7,316 bases of DNA from Bacillota bacterium (GCA_017431395.1 JAFRLD010000082.1:1-7316); one strand, 5' to 3'; positions 1-6,550 are shown, counted from the stretch's first letter. The notes: generated by a model from the sequence alone, not told the origin. Program-made: numbers and translations.

Positions 1-1133
1 TGGTGGGCAAAGGCTGGAATGTCCCATCTCTCGAATGCGCTGCGCAGCGTCCTGCCCCTGCCGTCCATATCGTTACACAGCACAGCGATCTCTCCATAGC
101 GATAACCGCCATCCCGGACAAGGCCCTGAATGAAAGCTGCCGCAGACTCCGCCTCCTCATAAGGCGTGCTCGTCTGGGCAAGCGAAATATGCTCCGGGAG
201 CATATCCCCGCAGTGCCATATGCTTTCACGCCTATAGTTTTCAGGATCGATCCTCTGGCGTCGGTGCTCCATCCCGATCTGTTCCGCGTCCTCCTCCAGC
301 TTTCCCATCATCTGCTCAGTCAGGCGAAAAAGGCCCATCCCATCGCCCTGCGTGAGCGACCGGATCAAACCGCACCCATCCGTCGGTGCTCCCTGGGCAC
401 CGGCCGCTCCCGCAGCCTGCCTCCCGGGCTCCTCATAGGTCAATACGACGGATACTTCGGCCGCCGTCTCCATGATTTTTCGGATCACCAGACGATTCTT
501 CGGAGTGAAGGAATCGAACCCGTAGATCCACACGTCCGCACCGCGAACGATCTCAGAGGATGGGATCCGGTCCGCGTAATAGGAGATGAAGTCCTCGGAA
601 TCCCTGTATACTCCTTCGATCGCCTTCTCGTAAGCCCGGTAGATCTTCAGCATATCCTCCAGCTTCAACACCAGGAAACTTCCCGCCGCACGCGCCGGAT
701 CCCCGCTTCCCTGCTTCAGCTGATCGATCGTTTCTCCGAGCCGGTCCGGGCTGATCTCATAGCGTTTCAATTCAGAGATCATCGTATTCATGTGATCAGC
801 AAAGGCTGACCTGCCTTTGCGGCCCCGAAATACCGTCAGCTCCTCATCCATCCGCTCGATCAGAACGGAAAGAAGCATATGGCGCCCGTATTTATCGATG
901 ATCTGGGGCTCATGGCCCTCTAATTCATGCACGACCTTATGGCCCAGCTGATTGAAGTCCGTCACCATCAGCTCAAGGAGGGCCTTCTGTCCGCTCATCC
1001 GGAGGGCGTCCCGCTCCGCCTGCAGCGAAAACTGATCCGGCACGAGAAGGATCGTCTTCTTCGCGGGATCGATATGATCGAATATGAATGCTTCCCTATC
1101 GGTCAGCGCGTCTGCGTAATAGATGTTCAACAT
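1..1133 (-). CDS. addB: AddB, ATP-dependent helicase/nuclease subunit B (N-terminal part, cut by window edge)
   Basis: AddB partners AddA in the AddAB (RexAB) enzyme that resects double-strand breaks for RecA-dependent recombination in Bacillota. The reverse strand is open for 377 codons from an ATG at 1133 to the left edge. Family hallmarks are LLVPDQFSLQAERD at residues 29-42, IYGFDSFTP at about 203-211, and a stretch at about 326-352 (EEAESAAAF through YGEIAVL), all typical of the AddB inactive-helicase N-terminal half. The Walker A loop (GxSGSGKS) that many AddB proteins carry at the extreme N-terminus is absent; the protein starts MLNIYYADAL, as in RexB-like members. The C-terminal nuclease and iron-sulfur region would lie outside the window, since the family is usually about 1,150 residues long. 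The start is uncertain. Only a weak AGGA lies just upstream, TTG at 1130 would be better spaced from it, and the frame stays open back to the nupQ stop codon. Confidence 0.88.
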   Translation of the reverse strand, partial: MLNIYYADALTDREAFIFDHIDPAKKTILLVPDQFSLQAERDALRMSGQKALLELMVTDFNQLGHKVVHELEGHEPQIIDKYGRHMLLSVLIERMDEELTVFRGRKGRSAFADHMNTMISELKRYEISPDRLGETIDQLKQGSGDPARAAGSFLVLKLEDMLKIYRAYEKAIEGVYRDSEDFISYYADRIPSSEIVRGADVWIYGFDSFTPKNRLVIRKIMETAAEVSVVLTYEEPGRQAAGAAGAQGAPTDGCGLIRSLTQGDGMGLFRLTEQMMGKLEEDAEQIGMEHRRQRIDPENYRRESIWHCGDMLPEHISLAQTSTPYEEAESAAAFIQGLVRDGGYRYGEIAVLCNDMDGRGRTLRSAFERWDIPAFAH

Positions 1134-1139
1134 GGTCCT

Positions 1140-1167
1140 ATCATAACACAAAGGCACAATGCGTGAA
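1140..1167 (-). promoter_or_regulatory. possible extended -10 promoter of addB
   Basis: On the minus strand, TATGAT (1145-1140) is preceded by TG plus one base, giving an extended -10. TTCACG (1167-1162, 4 of 6 matches to TTGACA) lies 16 nt upstream. Transcription would begin at about 1133, which is the addB ATG itself, so such a transcript would be nearly leaderless. The element overlaps the hairpin at 1151-1181. Read-through from the transporter operon is the alternative source of addB mRNA. Confidence 0.3.
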
Positions 1168-1181
1168 AAGCATTGTGCCTT
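1151..1181 (-). terminator. hairpin after nupQ, probable weak intrinsic terminator
   Basis: A perfect 12-bp inverted repeat (AAGGCACAATGC, 1151-1162, against 1170-1181) has a 7-nt loop and lies 21 nt past the nupQ stop. On the minus strand it is followed by TGTGTTATG, a poor U tract, so termination is likely incomplete. It ends only 17 nt before the addB ATG and may therefore also affect addB expression. Confidence 0.55.
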
Positions 1182-1202
1182 GAATTCTGCTCTGTCAAAC
1201 GG

Positions 1203-2192
1203 TCATCGGTCTTCTCGGAAGTATGGGAGGCCCAGACTTTCGGGAGGCTGATTCTCTCTTTTGTTTCTCATACCGGTCAGGATCAGTACGATGATCGTGA
1301 CCAGATACGGGAGCATTTTGTAGAGTTCCTTGACTGCCAGGTCCGTACCGGTCGGAATGAACAGGTACAGGATGTACAGGCCGCCAAAGAGGAACGAAGC
1401 GAAGATCGCGATGTTCGGTCTCCACAGTGTGAAGATGACGAGTGCGATGGCGAGCCATCCTCTGTCCCCGAACGCGTCATTCGACCAGACGCCGCTCGCA
1501 TAGTCCATGACGTAGTACAGACCGCCAAGCCCTGCGATCATACATCCGATGCAGGTGGCCAGATACTTATACTTCGTGATATTGATGCCGGCCGCATCCG
1601 CTGTCGCCGGATTCTCACCAACGGCACGCAGCTGCAGTCCGGTCCGGGTCCTCTTCAGGATGTAGGCTGTGATGATCGCGATGATGACCGCCACATAAGC
1701 CAGGAATCCGTAGGAGAGGAAGTGCTTGCCGAACAAACCTGTGGAATGGGAAAACGGCAGGGTCTTGCTGAAATAGGCGCTGGTCGCCGACAGCGCAATG
1801 GACGGAACATCACTTCCGGTCAGCTTGATCAGAGATCCGCCGAAGAAGTTTCCGACACCGACGCCGAAGGTGGTCATCGCCAGACCGACAACGTTCTGGT
1901 TGACCCTGAGCGTGATCGTCAGCACGCTGAACAGCAGCCCCATAAGCAGGGATCCAATCAGACATGCCAGAAGTGGGATCAGGATCGCAGGTGCCGCATG
2001 GACATTGCCTCCGGCACTCTGTTCATACAGGAAGGCCCCGATGACGCCGCAGATACCGCCGACGTACATGACGCCCGGGATACCCAGGTTCAGGCTGCCT
2101 GCTTTCTCAGAGATCGTCTCACCCGTACATCCGAACAGGAGCGGGATACCCTGCATGATTGCTCTGGGGATAAATGAAAACAGATCAAACAT
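1203..2192 (-). CDS. nupQ: ABC transporter permease, NupQ/YufQ type (purine nucleoside uptake)
   Basis: This is one of the two membrane channel subunits of a BMP-type nucleoside importer (BPD_transp_2 family, the RbsC-like fold). The 329-residue product is close to the roughly 319 of B. subtilis NupQ. It is strongly hydrophobic, with about eight or more membrane segments. Family motifs are LNLGIPG at 34-40, AVGENPATADAAGI at 190-203 (the cytoplasmic loop that docks on the ATPase) and GDRGWLAIALVIF at 242-254. One oddity is that the first motif usually reads LN(I/L)G(I/V)EG, and here the Glu is replaced by Pro39. The ATG overlaps the nupP stop by one base (TGATG) and is served by AGGAGG at 2202-2207, 9 nt upstream, so the two are probably translationally coupled. 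It is the last transporter gene before a hairpin. The exact substrate cannot be read from the sequence; purine nucleosides are inferred from the family and the riboswitch. Confidence 0.9.
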   Translation of the reverse strand: MFDLFSFIPRAIMQGIPLLFGCTGETISEKAGSLNLGIPGVMYVGGICGVIGAFLYEQSAGGNVHAAPAILIPLLACLIGSLLMGLLFSVLTITLRVNQNVVGLAMTTFGVGVGNFFGGSLIKLTGSDVPSIALSATSAYFSKTLPFSHSTGLFGKHFLSYGFLAYVAVIIAIITAYILKRTRTGLQLRAVGENPATADAAGINITKYKYLATCIGCMIAGLGGLYYVMDYASGVWSNDAFGDRGWLAIALVIFTLWRPNIAIFASFLFGGLYILYLFIPTGTDLAVKELYKMLPYLVTIIVLILTGMRNKRENQPPESLGLPYFREDR

Positions 2193-3337
2193 CAGTGAAG
2201 ACCTCCTTCCTTGCCAGCGTTCTTAGCATCCTTAACGGCTTTCGTGGATCCACGGAAGTTGATCCTGTAATTGATGAAGAACTCGCTTCCGATGATAAAG
2301 AACAGGATGATACCCGTCAGGATATCCCCGAAGGACTGGTTTAGTCCAAAGGCTGTAGAGATCTCTCCTGCACCCCTTGATAGTACGCACAAAAGCAAAC
2401 TTACCAGTACCATGGCCAGCGGGTTGAACTGCGCGAGCCATGCGACCAGTACGCCGAGGAATCCCCGGCCGCCAGCCAGTGTCGTCGTAATGGTATGGTC
2501 CGTACCTGCGACCATCAGGAATCCGCAGAGTCCGCAGATACCACCGGAAAGCAGGAGCGTACGGATGATGACCCGGTCGACTTTGATGCCGACATACCGG
2601 GCCGTGCTCTGGCTCTCGCCGACAACGGCGATCTCATAGCCATGCTTACTGTACTGCAGGTAGATATACATGAGGACGGTGACTGCAGCGACGACCAGGA
2701 TGTTCAGCAGATACTGATACGATCCGATCGACGGAAGCCATCCGGCATTCGTCGCCTGATTGATGATACCGACCTTGCCGGATCCCTTCGGCGACTCCCA
2801 GATGATGATGTAATAAGCGACCAGCTGGATCGCTACATAGTTCATCATCAGGGTGAACAGCGTTTCGTTAGTGTTCCATCTCGCCTTGAAGAAGGCCGGA
2901 ATGCCTGCCCATACAGCACCGATGGCAGTCGCCCCGATCAGACTGATCAGGATCAGGATCGGCGTCGGTACCTTATCTCCAAGGTAGATCATGCAGGCAG
3001 CGGTCATCCAGGCACCGATCAGCACCTGGCCCTCACCACCCAGGTTCCAGAACTTCATCCGGAACGCCGGTGCCATAGCCACGGAGATGCAAAGCAGTAC
3101 GGCCGTCTCCTTGCCAAGGATCCAGATCTTTCGTTCGCTTCCGAACGCACCTTCCAGGATCTTCGAGAACACGCTGAACGGATCCAGCCCCGTTGCGGAG
3201 GTGGTCACGATCGCGCAGACGATCAGTGCGGCTACGATGGAAGCGATTCGGATCAGCCAGGCTTTTTGCCAGGCCATCGTTTTTCTTTTCGTGATATGGA
3301 TCAGAGGTTCCTTGCTCGACTTACTTGCCTTACTCAT
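2192..3337 (-). CDS. nupP: ABC transporter permease, NupP/YufP type (purine nucleoside uptake)
   Basis: This is the larger channel subunit paired with NupQ in the inner leaf of the importer. It is 381 residues long, against about 348 in B. subtilis NupP, with a Lys/Ser-rich N-terminal extension of about 25 residues before the first membrane segment (about 26-46). Family motifs are WNLGGEGQVLIGA at 97-109, NETLFTLMMNYVA at 157-169, AVVGESQSTARYVGI at 237-251 (ATPase docking loop) and GGRGFLGVLVAW at 289-300. I prefer the ATG at 3337 over the in-frame GTG at 3346, because AGGAGG at 3346-3351 lies 8 nt before the ATG but would overlap the GTG. With this start the gene overlaps the ATPase stop by 8 nt (ATGAGTAA), which indicates translational coupling. 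Confidence 0.91.
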   Translation of the reverse strand: MSKASKSSKEPLIHITKRKTMAWQKAWLIRIASIVAALIVCAIVTTSATGLDPFSVFSKILEGAFGSERKIWILGKETAVLLCISVAMAPAFRMKFWNLGGEGQVLIGAWMTAACMIYLGDKVPTPILILISLIGATAIGAVWAGIPAFFKARWNTNETLFTLMMNYVAIQLVAYYIIIWESPKGSGKVGIINQATNAGWLPSIGSYQYLLNILVVAAVTVLMYIYLQYSKHGYEIAVVGESQSTARYVGIKVDRVIIRTLLLSGGICGLCGFLMVAGTDHTITTTLAGGRGFLGVLVAWLAQFNPLAMVLVSLLLCVLSRGAGEISTAFGLNQSFGDILTGIILFFIIGSEFFINYRINFRGSTKAVKDAKNAGKEGGLH

Positions 3338-4868
3338 CGTCGTCACCTCCTCCCAATCTTGTCATCATCATACCGACCTTGTTCTTGTCAGCTTTCTTTC
3401 CTTCTACGATCCCGCTGACTCTGCCGCCGCACAGGACCAGGATCCGGTCACACAGCTCGAGCAGTACGTCCAGGTCCTCGCCGACATAGACGACGGCGAC
3501 CCGGTTCTTTTTTTGCTGGTTCAGCAGGTCATAGATCGTATAGGATGAGTTGATATCCAGTCCGCGGACCGCATAAGCAGAGAGCAGCACTGTCGGGGAA
3601 GACGCGATCTCCCGGCCGACCAGTACCTTCTGTACATTACCGCCGGACAGCCTCCGGACCGGTGTGGATACGCCCGGTGTGTTGACCTCCAGCTCGTCCA
3701 CGACTTTTTCCGCCAGCTTCCTAGGTGTCTTACGGTCCGTGAAGACCGACTTGCCTCGCCGGAAGGACCGCAGCATCATGTTGTCCGTCAGGTCCATGCT
3801 GCCGACCAGTCCCATACCGAGACGGTCCTCCGGAACGAAGGATAGCGATACGCCAAGGCCTGCGATCTGCAATGGATCTCTGCCAAGCAGTTCTTCTTCC
3901 TCTCCATTATCATGGACATAGCGGATGCTTCCGTTCTCGACGCTCTGCAAGCCTGCGATCGCCTCCAGCAGTTCCTTCTGTCCGCAGCCGGAAATGCCGG
4001 CGATCCCCAGGATCTCTCCTGCATTGGCTGTGAAGGACACTTCATCGAGCTTCAGGACATTGTCTGAGCTGCGGACGGTAAGATTGTCCACTATGATCCG
4101 GGGCTTCGGGTCGACCGGGTCCGGCCGCTCGATGTTCAGTGCGACTTCACGCCCGACCATCATGTTGGTCATCTCCTGCGCATTGGTCTCACTGGTCTTC
4201 ATTTCCCCGATATACCTGCCTTTGCGAAGGACCGCCACACGGTCTGAGATCTCCTCCACCTCATGCAGCTTATGGGTAATGATAACGACGGTCTTGCCAT
4301 CTTTCTTCATGTTGCGAAGAACCGCGAACAGTTTCTCTGTCTCCTGCGGAGTCAGTACGGCCGTCGGCTCGTCCAGGATCAGGATGTCGGCCCCACGATA
4401 CAGGACCTTAACGATCTCGACCGTCTGCTTCTGCGAAACAGACATGTTGTAGATCTTCTGCTTCGGATCCACGTCGAATCCATAAGTGTCGCAGATCTTG
4501 CGGATCCGTTCGCCTGCCCGGGTCAGGTCCAGGCGTCCTTCTTCTTCCAGTCCGAGCACGATATTCTCAGCTGCCGTAAACACATCCACCAGTTTGAAAT
4601 GCTGATGGATCATTCCTATTCCGTATTCGTACGCTTCCCTCGGGGACGCGATGGTCACTGGCTTCCCGTCAATATAGATCTGGCCTGCATCCGGGAAATA
4701 GATCCCGGAGAGCATGTTCATGAGCGTGGTCTTGCCGCTGCCGTTCTCGCCCAGCAGTGACAGGATCTCGCCCTTATGGATGTCCAGACTGACGTCGTCA
4801 TTGGCCACGATGGTCCCAAATATTTTCGTGATATTCCGCATGGATACTGCGGCCATGTTGTTTTCCAA
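3330..4868 (-). CDS. nupO: ABC transporter ATPase with two nucleotide-binding domains, NupO/YufO type
   Basis: This cytoplasmic subunit powers the nucleoside importer. Its 512 residues match the roughly 510 of B. subtilis NupO. NBD1 has Walker A GENGSGKT (40-47), Q-loop Q89, a signature SVSQ (143-146), Walker B ILILDE (162-167) and H-loop H199. NBD2 has a degenerate Walker A, GISGCGQK (291-298), a good LSGGN signature (407-411), no recognisable acidic Walker B (LLSAYAVRG, 428-436) and YVGED (461-465) where the switch His would be. One ATP site (NBD1 Walker A/B with NBD2 LSGGN) therefore looks intact and the other degenerate. I chose TTG at 4868 because AAAGGG lies 8 nt upstream; the in-frame ATG at 4856 is the alternative. 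The gene sits 82 nt after the lipoprotein gene, behind a terminator-like hairpin. Its last codons (GGA GGA GGT) form the Shine-Dalgarno of nupP. Confidence 0.93.
   Translation of the reverse strand: MENNMAAVSMRNITKIFGTIVANDDVSLDIHKGEILSLLGENGSGKTTLMNMLSGIYFPDAGQIYIDGKPVTIASPREAYEYGIGMIHQHFKLVDVFTAAENIVLGLEEEGRLDLTRAGERIRKICDTYGFDVDPKQKIYNMSVSQKQTVEIVKVLYRGADILILDEPTAVLTPQETEKLFAVLRNMKKDGKTVVIITHKLHEVEEISDRVAVLRKGRYIGEMKTSETNAQEMTNMMVGREVALNIERPDPVDPKPRIIVDNLTVRSSDNVLKLDEVSFTANAGEILGIAGISGCGQKELLEAIAGLQSVENGSIRYVHDNGEEEELLGRDPLQIAGLGVSLSFVPEDRLGMGLVGSMDLTDNMMLRSFRRGKSVFTDRKTPRKLAEKVVDELEVNTPGVSTPVRRLSGGNVQKVLVGREIASSPTVLLSAYAVRGLDINSSYTIYDLLNQQKKNRVAVVYVGEDLDVLLELCDRILVLCGGRVSGIVEGKKADKNKVGMMMTRLGGGDDDE
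3346..3351 (-). promoter_or_regulatory. ribosome binding site of nupP, deciding its start
   Basis: AGGAGG on the minus strand lies 8 nt before the ATG at 3337, inside the nupO C-terminal coding sequence (Gly-Gly-Gly). It abuts the in-frame GTG at 3346, which rules that codon out as the likely start. Confidence 0.75.
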
Positions 4869-4890
4869 CGTATTATCCCTTTCTTTGTCC

Positions 4891-4935
4891 TAAAAAGAAA
4901 AATCAGGGAAACCCCGGGTATCCCGGAGTTTCCCT
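4891..4935 (-). terminator. intercistronic intrinsic terminator between lipoprotein and ATPase genes
   Basis: A 14-bp stem with one mismatch (4905-4918 against 4922-4935) and a 3-nt loop is followed on the minus strand by GATTTTTCTTTTTA (4904-4891). It begins 15 nt after the lipoprotein stop and ends before the ATPase ribosome binding site. This is a standard-looking terminator inside an operon. It would let the binding protein be made in excess over the membrane and ATPase subunits, and the stem would also protect the 3' end of the upstream mRNA. Partial read-through is inferred, because no promoter is obvious between the genes. Confidence 0.85.
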
Positions 4936-4950
4936 TCATTATATTTCTGT

Positions 4951-6174
4951 TTAGAAGCTTGTATCCAGCAGCTCGATCCCGTCGATCTGTACATCGAAGT
5001 ACGGAGCGGAACGGAATTCGGACTCATGGAAATATCCATCTGCAACTGCCTCAGTATCCGGTGTGTAATCCGGATCTGTGTCGACGTCTGCTTCATAGCT
5101 GTCAAGCGGCTTACCCTTCACGGTGATCGCGGAGGCATCGAATACATGGACTTCGCCAGCTTCCAGCTGAGCCTTGACCTCATCGATCTTCTCCTGTGTG
5201 CCCTTAGCAGCAGCCTTCTCGTTGACCTCAGTCAGGACAACAGAACCTGTCTCCAGATTGCCTGTCCAGTCAGTGTCGATCGCCTCTCCGTTCTGAGCAG
5301 CTGCGATCGCATACTCATAGTACGGAGCCCAGTTGATTCTGGAAGAAACGATGAAGGTGTTCGGGCATGCATCCACGGTGCTTCCGTTGTAGGATACATC
5401 AGGAACGCCTGCCTTCTCACAGGCCGTCGGAGCTCCCATGGAGTCCGCGTGCTGGGAGATCAGGACGCAGCCGTCGCCGATCAGCTTGTTAGCGCCTTCC
5501 TTCTCGGCGGTGTCATCATACCAGGATCCGGTGAAGGTAACTTCCATCGTAGCGGATTCGCAGATGGAGCGGGCGCCGAGGAAGAAGGAGGTGTAGCCGG
5601 AGATTACTTCAGCATATGTGAATGCTCCAACGTAACCGATCTTCGCCTCTTCCGGAGTAATATCGCCGTTGTCGATCATTTCATTCAGCTTCAATCCTGC
5701 TGCTACGCCAGCCAGATAACGGCCTTCGTAGATGGATGCGAATGCATTGTGATAGTTGTCCAGGCCTTCGGTATGAGCCTTGGTACCTGTCGAGTGACAG
5801 AACTGTACATCCGGGAAATCCTTAGCGGCCTGGATCATGTAGTCCTCATGGCCGAAGGAGTCTGCGAAGATGATGCCGCAGCCTGCGTCAACCAGCTCAG
5901 CTGCTGCGTCATAACATTCCTGTCCTTCCGGGATGTTCGTCTTGATCATGTAGTTTTCTTCACTGATTCCCAGATTCTCACATGCTTCCTTAGCTCCATT
6001 GATGAAGTTCAGGTCATACGTTGAGTTCTCATCGTGCAGACAGATAAATCCGACTTTCATGGCGGAATCATCGGAGCCCTCTTCGGAGCCGCCGGAACCA
6101 CCACATGCGGTCAGGATCCCTACGCAGGTAAAGACCATTGCGAGGCTCAGGACCAGTACCACTAGTTTTTTCAT
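4951..6174 (-). CDS. nupN: BMP-family substrate-binding lipoprotein of the nucleoside ABC importer
   Basis: This lipid-anchored receptor outside the membrane binds the nucleoside and delivers it to NupP/NupQ. The 407-residue product starts MKKLVVLVLSL and has a type II signal peptide with lipobox LTAC (residues 21-24). The mature protein begins at Cys24, followed by a Gly/Ser/Glu/Asp linker to about 39. The BMP (PF02608-type) fold starts at VGFICLHDENSTYDLNF (41-57), with ASIYEGRYLAGVAAG (146-160), GYVGAF (180-185) and GSWYD (216-220). The start is well supported by AGGAGGG (6183-6189), 8 nt upstream. The mature part has about nine further cysteines, unusual for a secreted receptor outside anaerobes. 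It is the first gene of the operon, under riboswitch control. Substrate choice (guanosine, inosine or adenosine) cannot be settled from the sequence. Confidence 0.93.
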   Translation of the reverse strand: MKKLVVLVLSLAMVFTCVGILTACGGSGGSEEGSDDSAMKVGFICLHDENSTYDLNFINGAKEACENLGISEENYMIKTNIPEGQECYDAAAELVDAGCGIIFADSFGHEDYMIQAAKDFPDVQFCHSTGTKAHTEGLDNYHNAFASIYEGRYLAGVAAGLKLNEMIDNGDITPEEAKIGYVGAFTYAEVISGYTSFFLGARSICESATMEVTFTGSWYDDTAEKEGANKLIGDGCVLISQHADSMGAPTACEKAGVPDVSYNGSTVDACPNTFIVSSRINWAPYYEYAIAAAQNGEAIDTDWTGNLETGSVVLTEVNEKAAAKGTQEKIDEVKAQLEAGEVHVFDASAITVKGKPLDSYEADVDTDPDYTPDTEAVADGYFHESEFRSAPYFDVQIDGIELLDTSF

Positions 6175-6225
6175 TTGGTTTTCCCTCCTGTGAAATGAAA
6201 ATGACTGAAACGACGTTTGCTTATC

Positions 6226-6264
6226 AATAAACAAAAACAATAAAACAGGCAACAACCTGCCTGT
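6226..6264 (-). terminator. riboswitch-controlled intrinsic terminator in the operon leader
   Basis: On the minus strand, ACAGGCA (6264-6258) pairs with TGCCTGT (6251-6245) across a 6-nt loop. With one G-U pair the stem can extend to 9 bp. A long U-rich tail follows (TTTTATTGTTTTTGTTTATT). It lies between the purine aptamer and the lipoprotein start codon, the usual place for the expression platform of a guanine-off switch. Confidence 0.85.
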
Positions 6265-6317
6265 CTGCCAATATGGAAGAACGTCTCAAAACCTGGATCT
6301 CATGTTCTGGACAATCA

Positions 6318-6382
6318 ACCAATAGTCGTAATAAGGTCTTACGGTAGAGACGCACTAACCATTTCTTCGTGCTTATATTGGC
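6318..6382 (-). ncRNA. purine (guanine-class) riboswitch aptamer
   Basis: The minus strand folds as a three-way junction. P1 is CCAAT (6381-6377) with ATTGG (6323-6319), plus an outer G-U pair. J1/2 is ATAA. P2 is GCACGAA with TTAGTGC (one G-A mismatch), closing loop L2 GAAATGG. J2/3 is GTCTCTAC. P3 is CGTAA with TTACG, closing loop L3 GACCTTA. J3/1 is ACT. In B. subtilis xpt numbering, U22, U47, U51 and C74 are kept; the C at 74 predicts guanine or hypoxanthine rather than adenine. The loop-loop GG and CC partners are present. Two departures stand out: position 48 is C instead of U, and P3 is shorter, with the CC at loop positions 3-4 instead of 1-2. It lies about 145 nt upstream of the lipoprotein start, before a terminator. 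Confidence 0.92.
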
Positions 6383-6409
6383 ATTTATTGAATTGTCACA
6401 GGAGGCCTT

Positions 6410-6445
6410 CAGTCGGTAACCCCTGCCATTAAATTTTACTGACTG
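6410..6445. repeat. imperfect inverted repeat around the operon transcription start
   Basis: CAGTCGGT (6410-6417) and ACTGACTG (6438-6445) match as inverted arms at 7 of 8 positions, separated by 20 nt. The centre falls near the predicted start point of the minus-strand promoter, and one arm overlaps its -10/spacer. It could be a repressor operator or chance; it does not resemble the PurR box. Confidence 0.25.
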
Positions 6446-6461
6446 GCTCTGGCGATGTCAA
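6433..6461 (-). promoter_or_regulatory. sigma-A-type promoter of the nucleoside transporter operon
   Basis: The minus strand has a perfect -35 TTGACA (6461-6456), a 17-nt spacer and -10 TAAAAT (6438-6433, 5 of 6). Transcription would start near 6426, giving a leader of about 250 nt that includes the whole aptamer and terminator. Confidence 0.82.
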
Positions 6462-6491
6462 GGAGGCATGGTCAAAAAGACTTTAAAAAAG

Positions 6492-6520
6492 TGGACTTCT
6501 TTTGCACCTTATTGTATACT
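6492..6520 (+). promoter_or_regulatory. sigma-A-type promoter of the phosphoribosyltransferase gene
   Basis: TGGACT (6492-6497, 4 of 6), a 17-nt spacer and TATACT (6515-6520, 5 of 6) place the start point near 6527. That is too close to the ATG at 6531 to leave room for a ribosome binding site, which supports the downstream start at 6564. It diverges from the operon promoter, whose -35 is 31 nt away. Confidence 0.7.
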
Positions 6521-6550
6521 TTTCCTGTAGATGAAATATATTCCAAGCAG

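Noticed and set aside
3..1166. Plus-strand open frames across the left end
   Set aside because: They are the complement of addB, whose reverse-strand frame has clear AddB motifs and runs unbroken to the edge.
1173..2177. Long plus-strand open frame (334 codons) opposite nupQ
   Set aside because: It is antisense to a clearly recognisable permease; its translation is rich in Asp, Arg and Gln with no family features and it lacks a ribosome binding site.
2495..3418. Long plus-strand open frame (307 codons) opposite nupP and the end of nupO
   Set aside because: Antisense shadow of the permease; low-complexity Asp/Arg-rich translation, no domain.
5026..6024. Long plus-strand open frame (332 codons) opposite the lipoprotein gene
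   Set aside because: Antisense to a gene with signal peptide, lipobox and BMP motifs; the translation resembles no family.
6175..6255. N-terminal extension of the lipoprotein to 6255
   Set aside because: It would run through the riboswitch terminator T tract and place the signal peptide internally; the start at 6174 has AGGAGGG at the right distance.
6377..6402. Second minus-strand promoter (GTGACA, 16 nt, TATAAG) near 6400
   Set aside because: Its start point would lie inside the aptamer and destroy it; the TATAA is explained by the conserved J1/2 region of the riboswitch.
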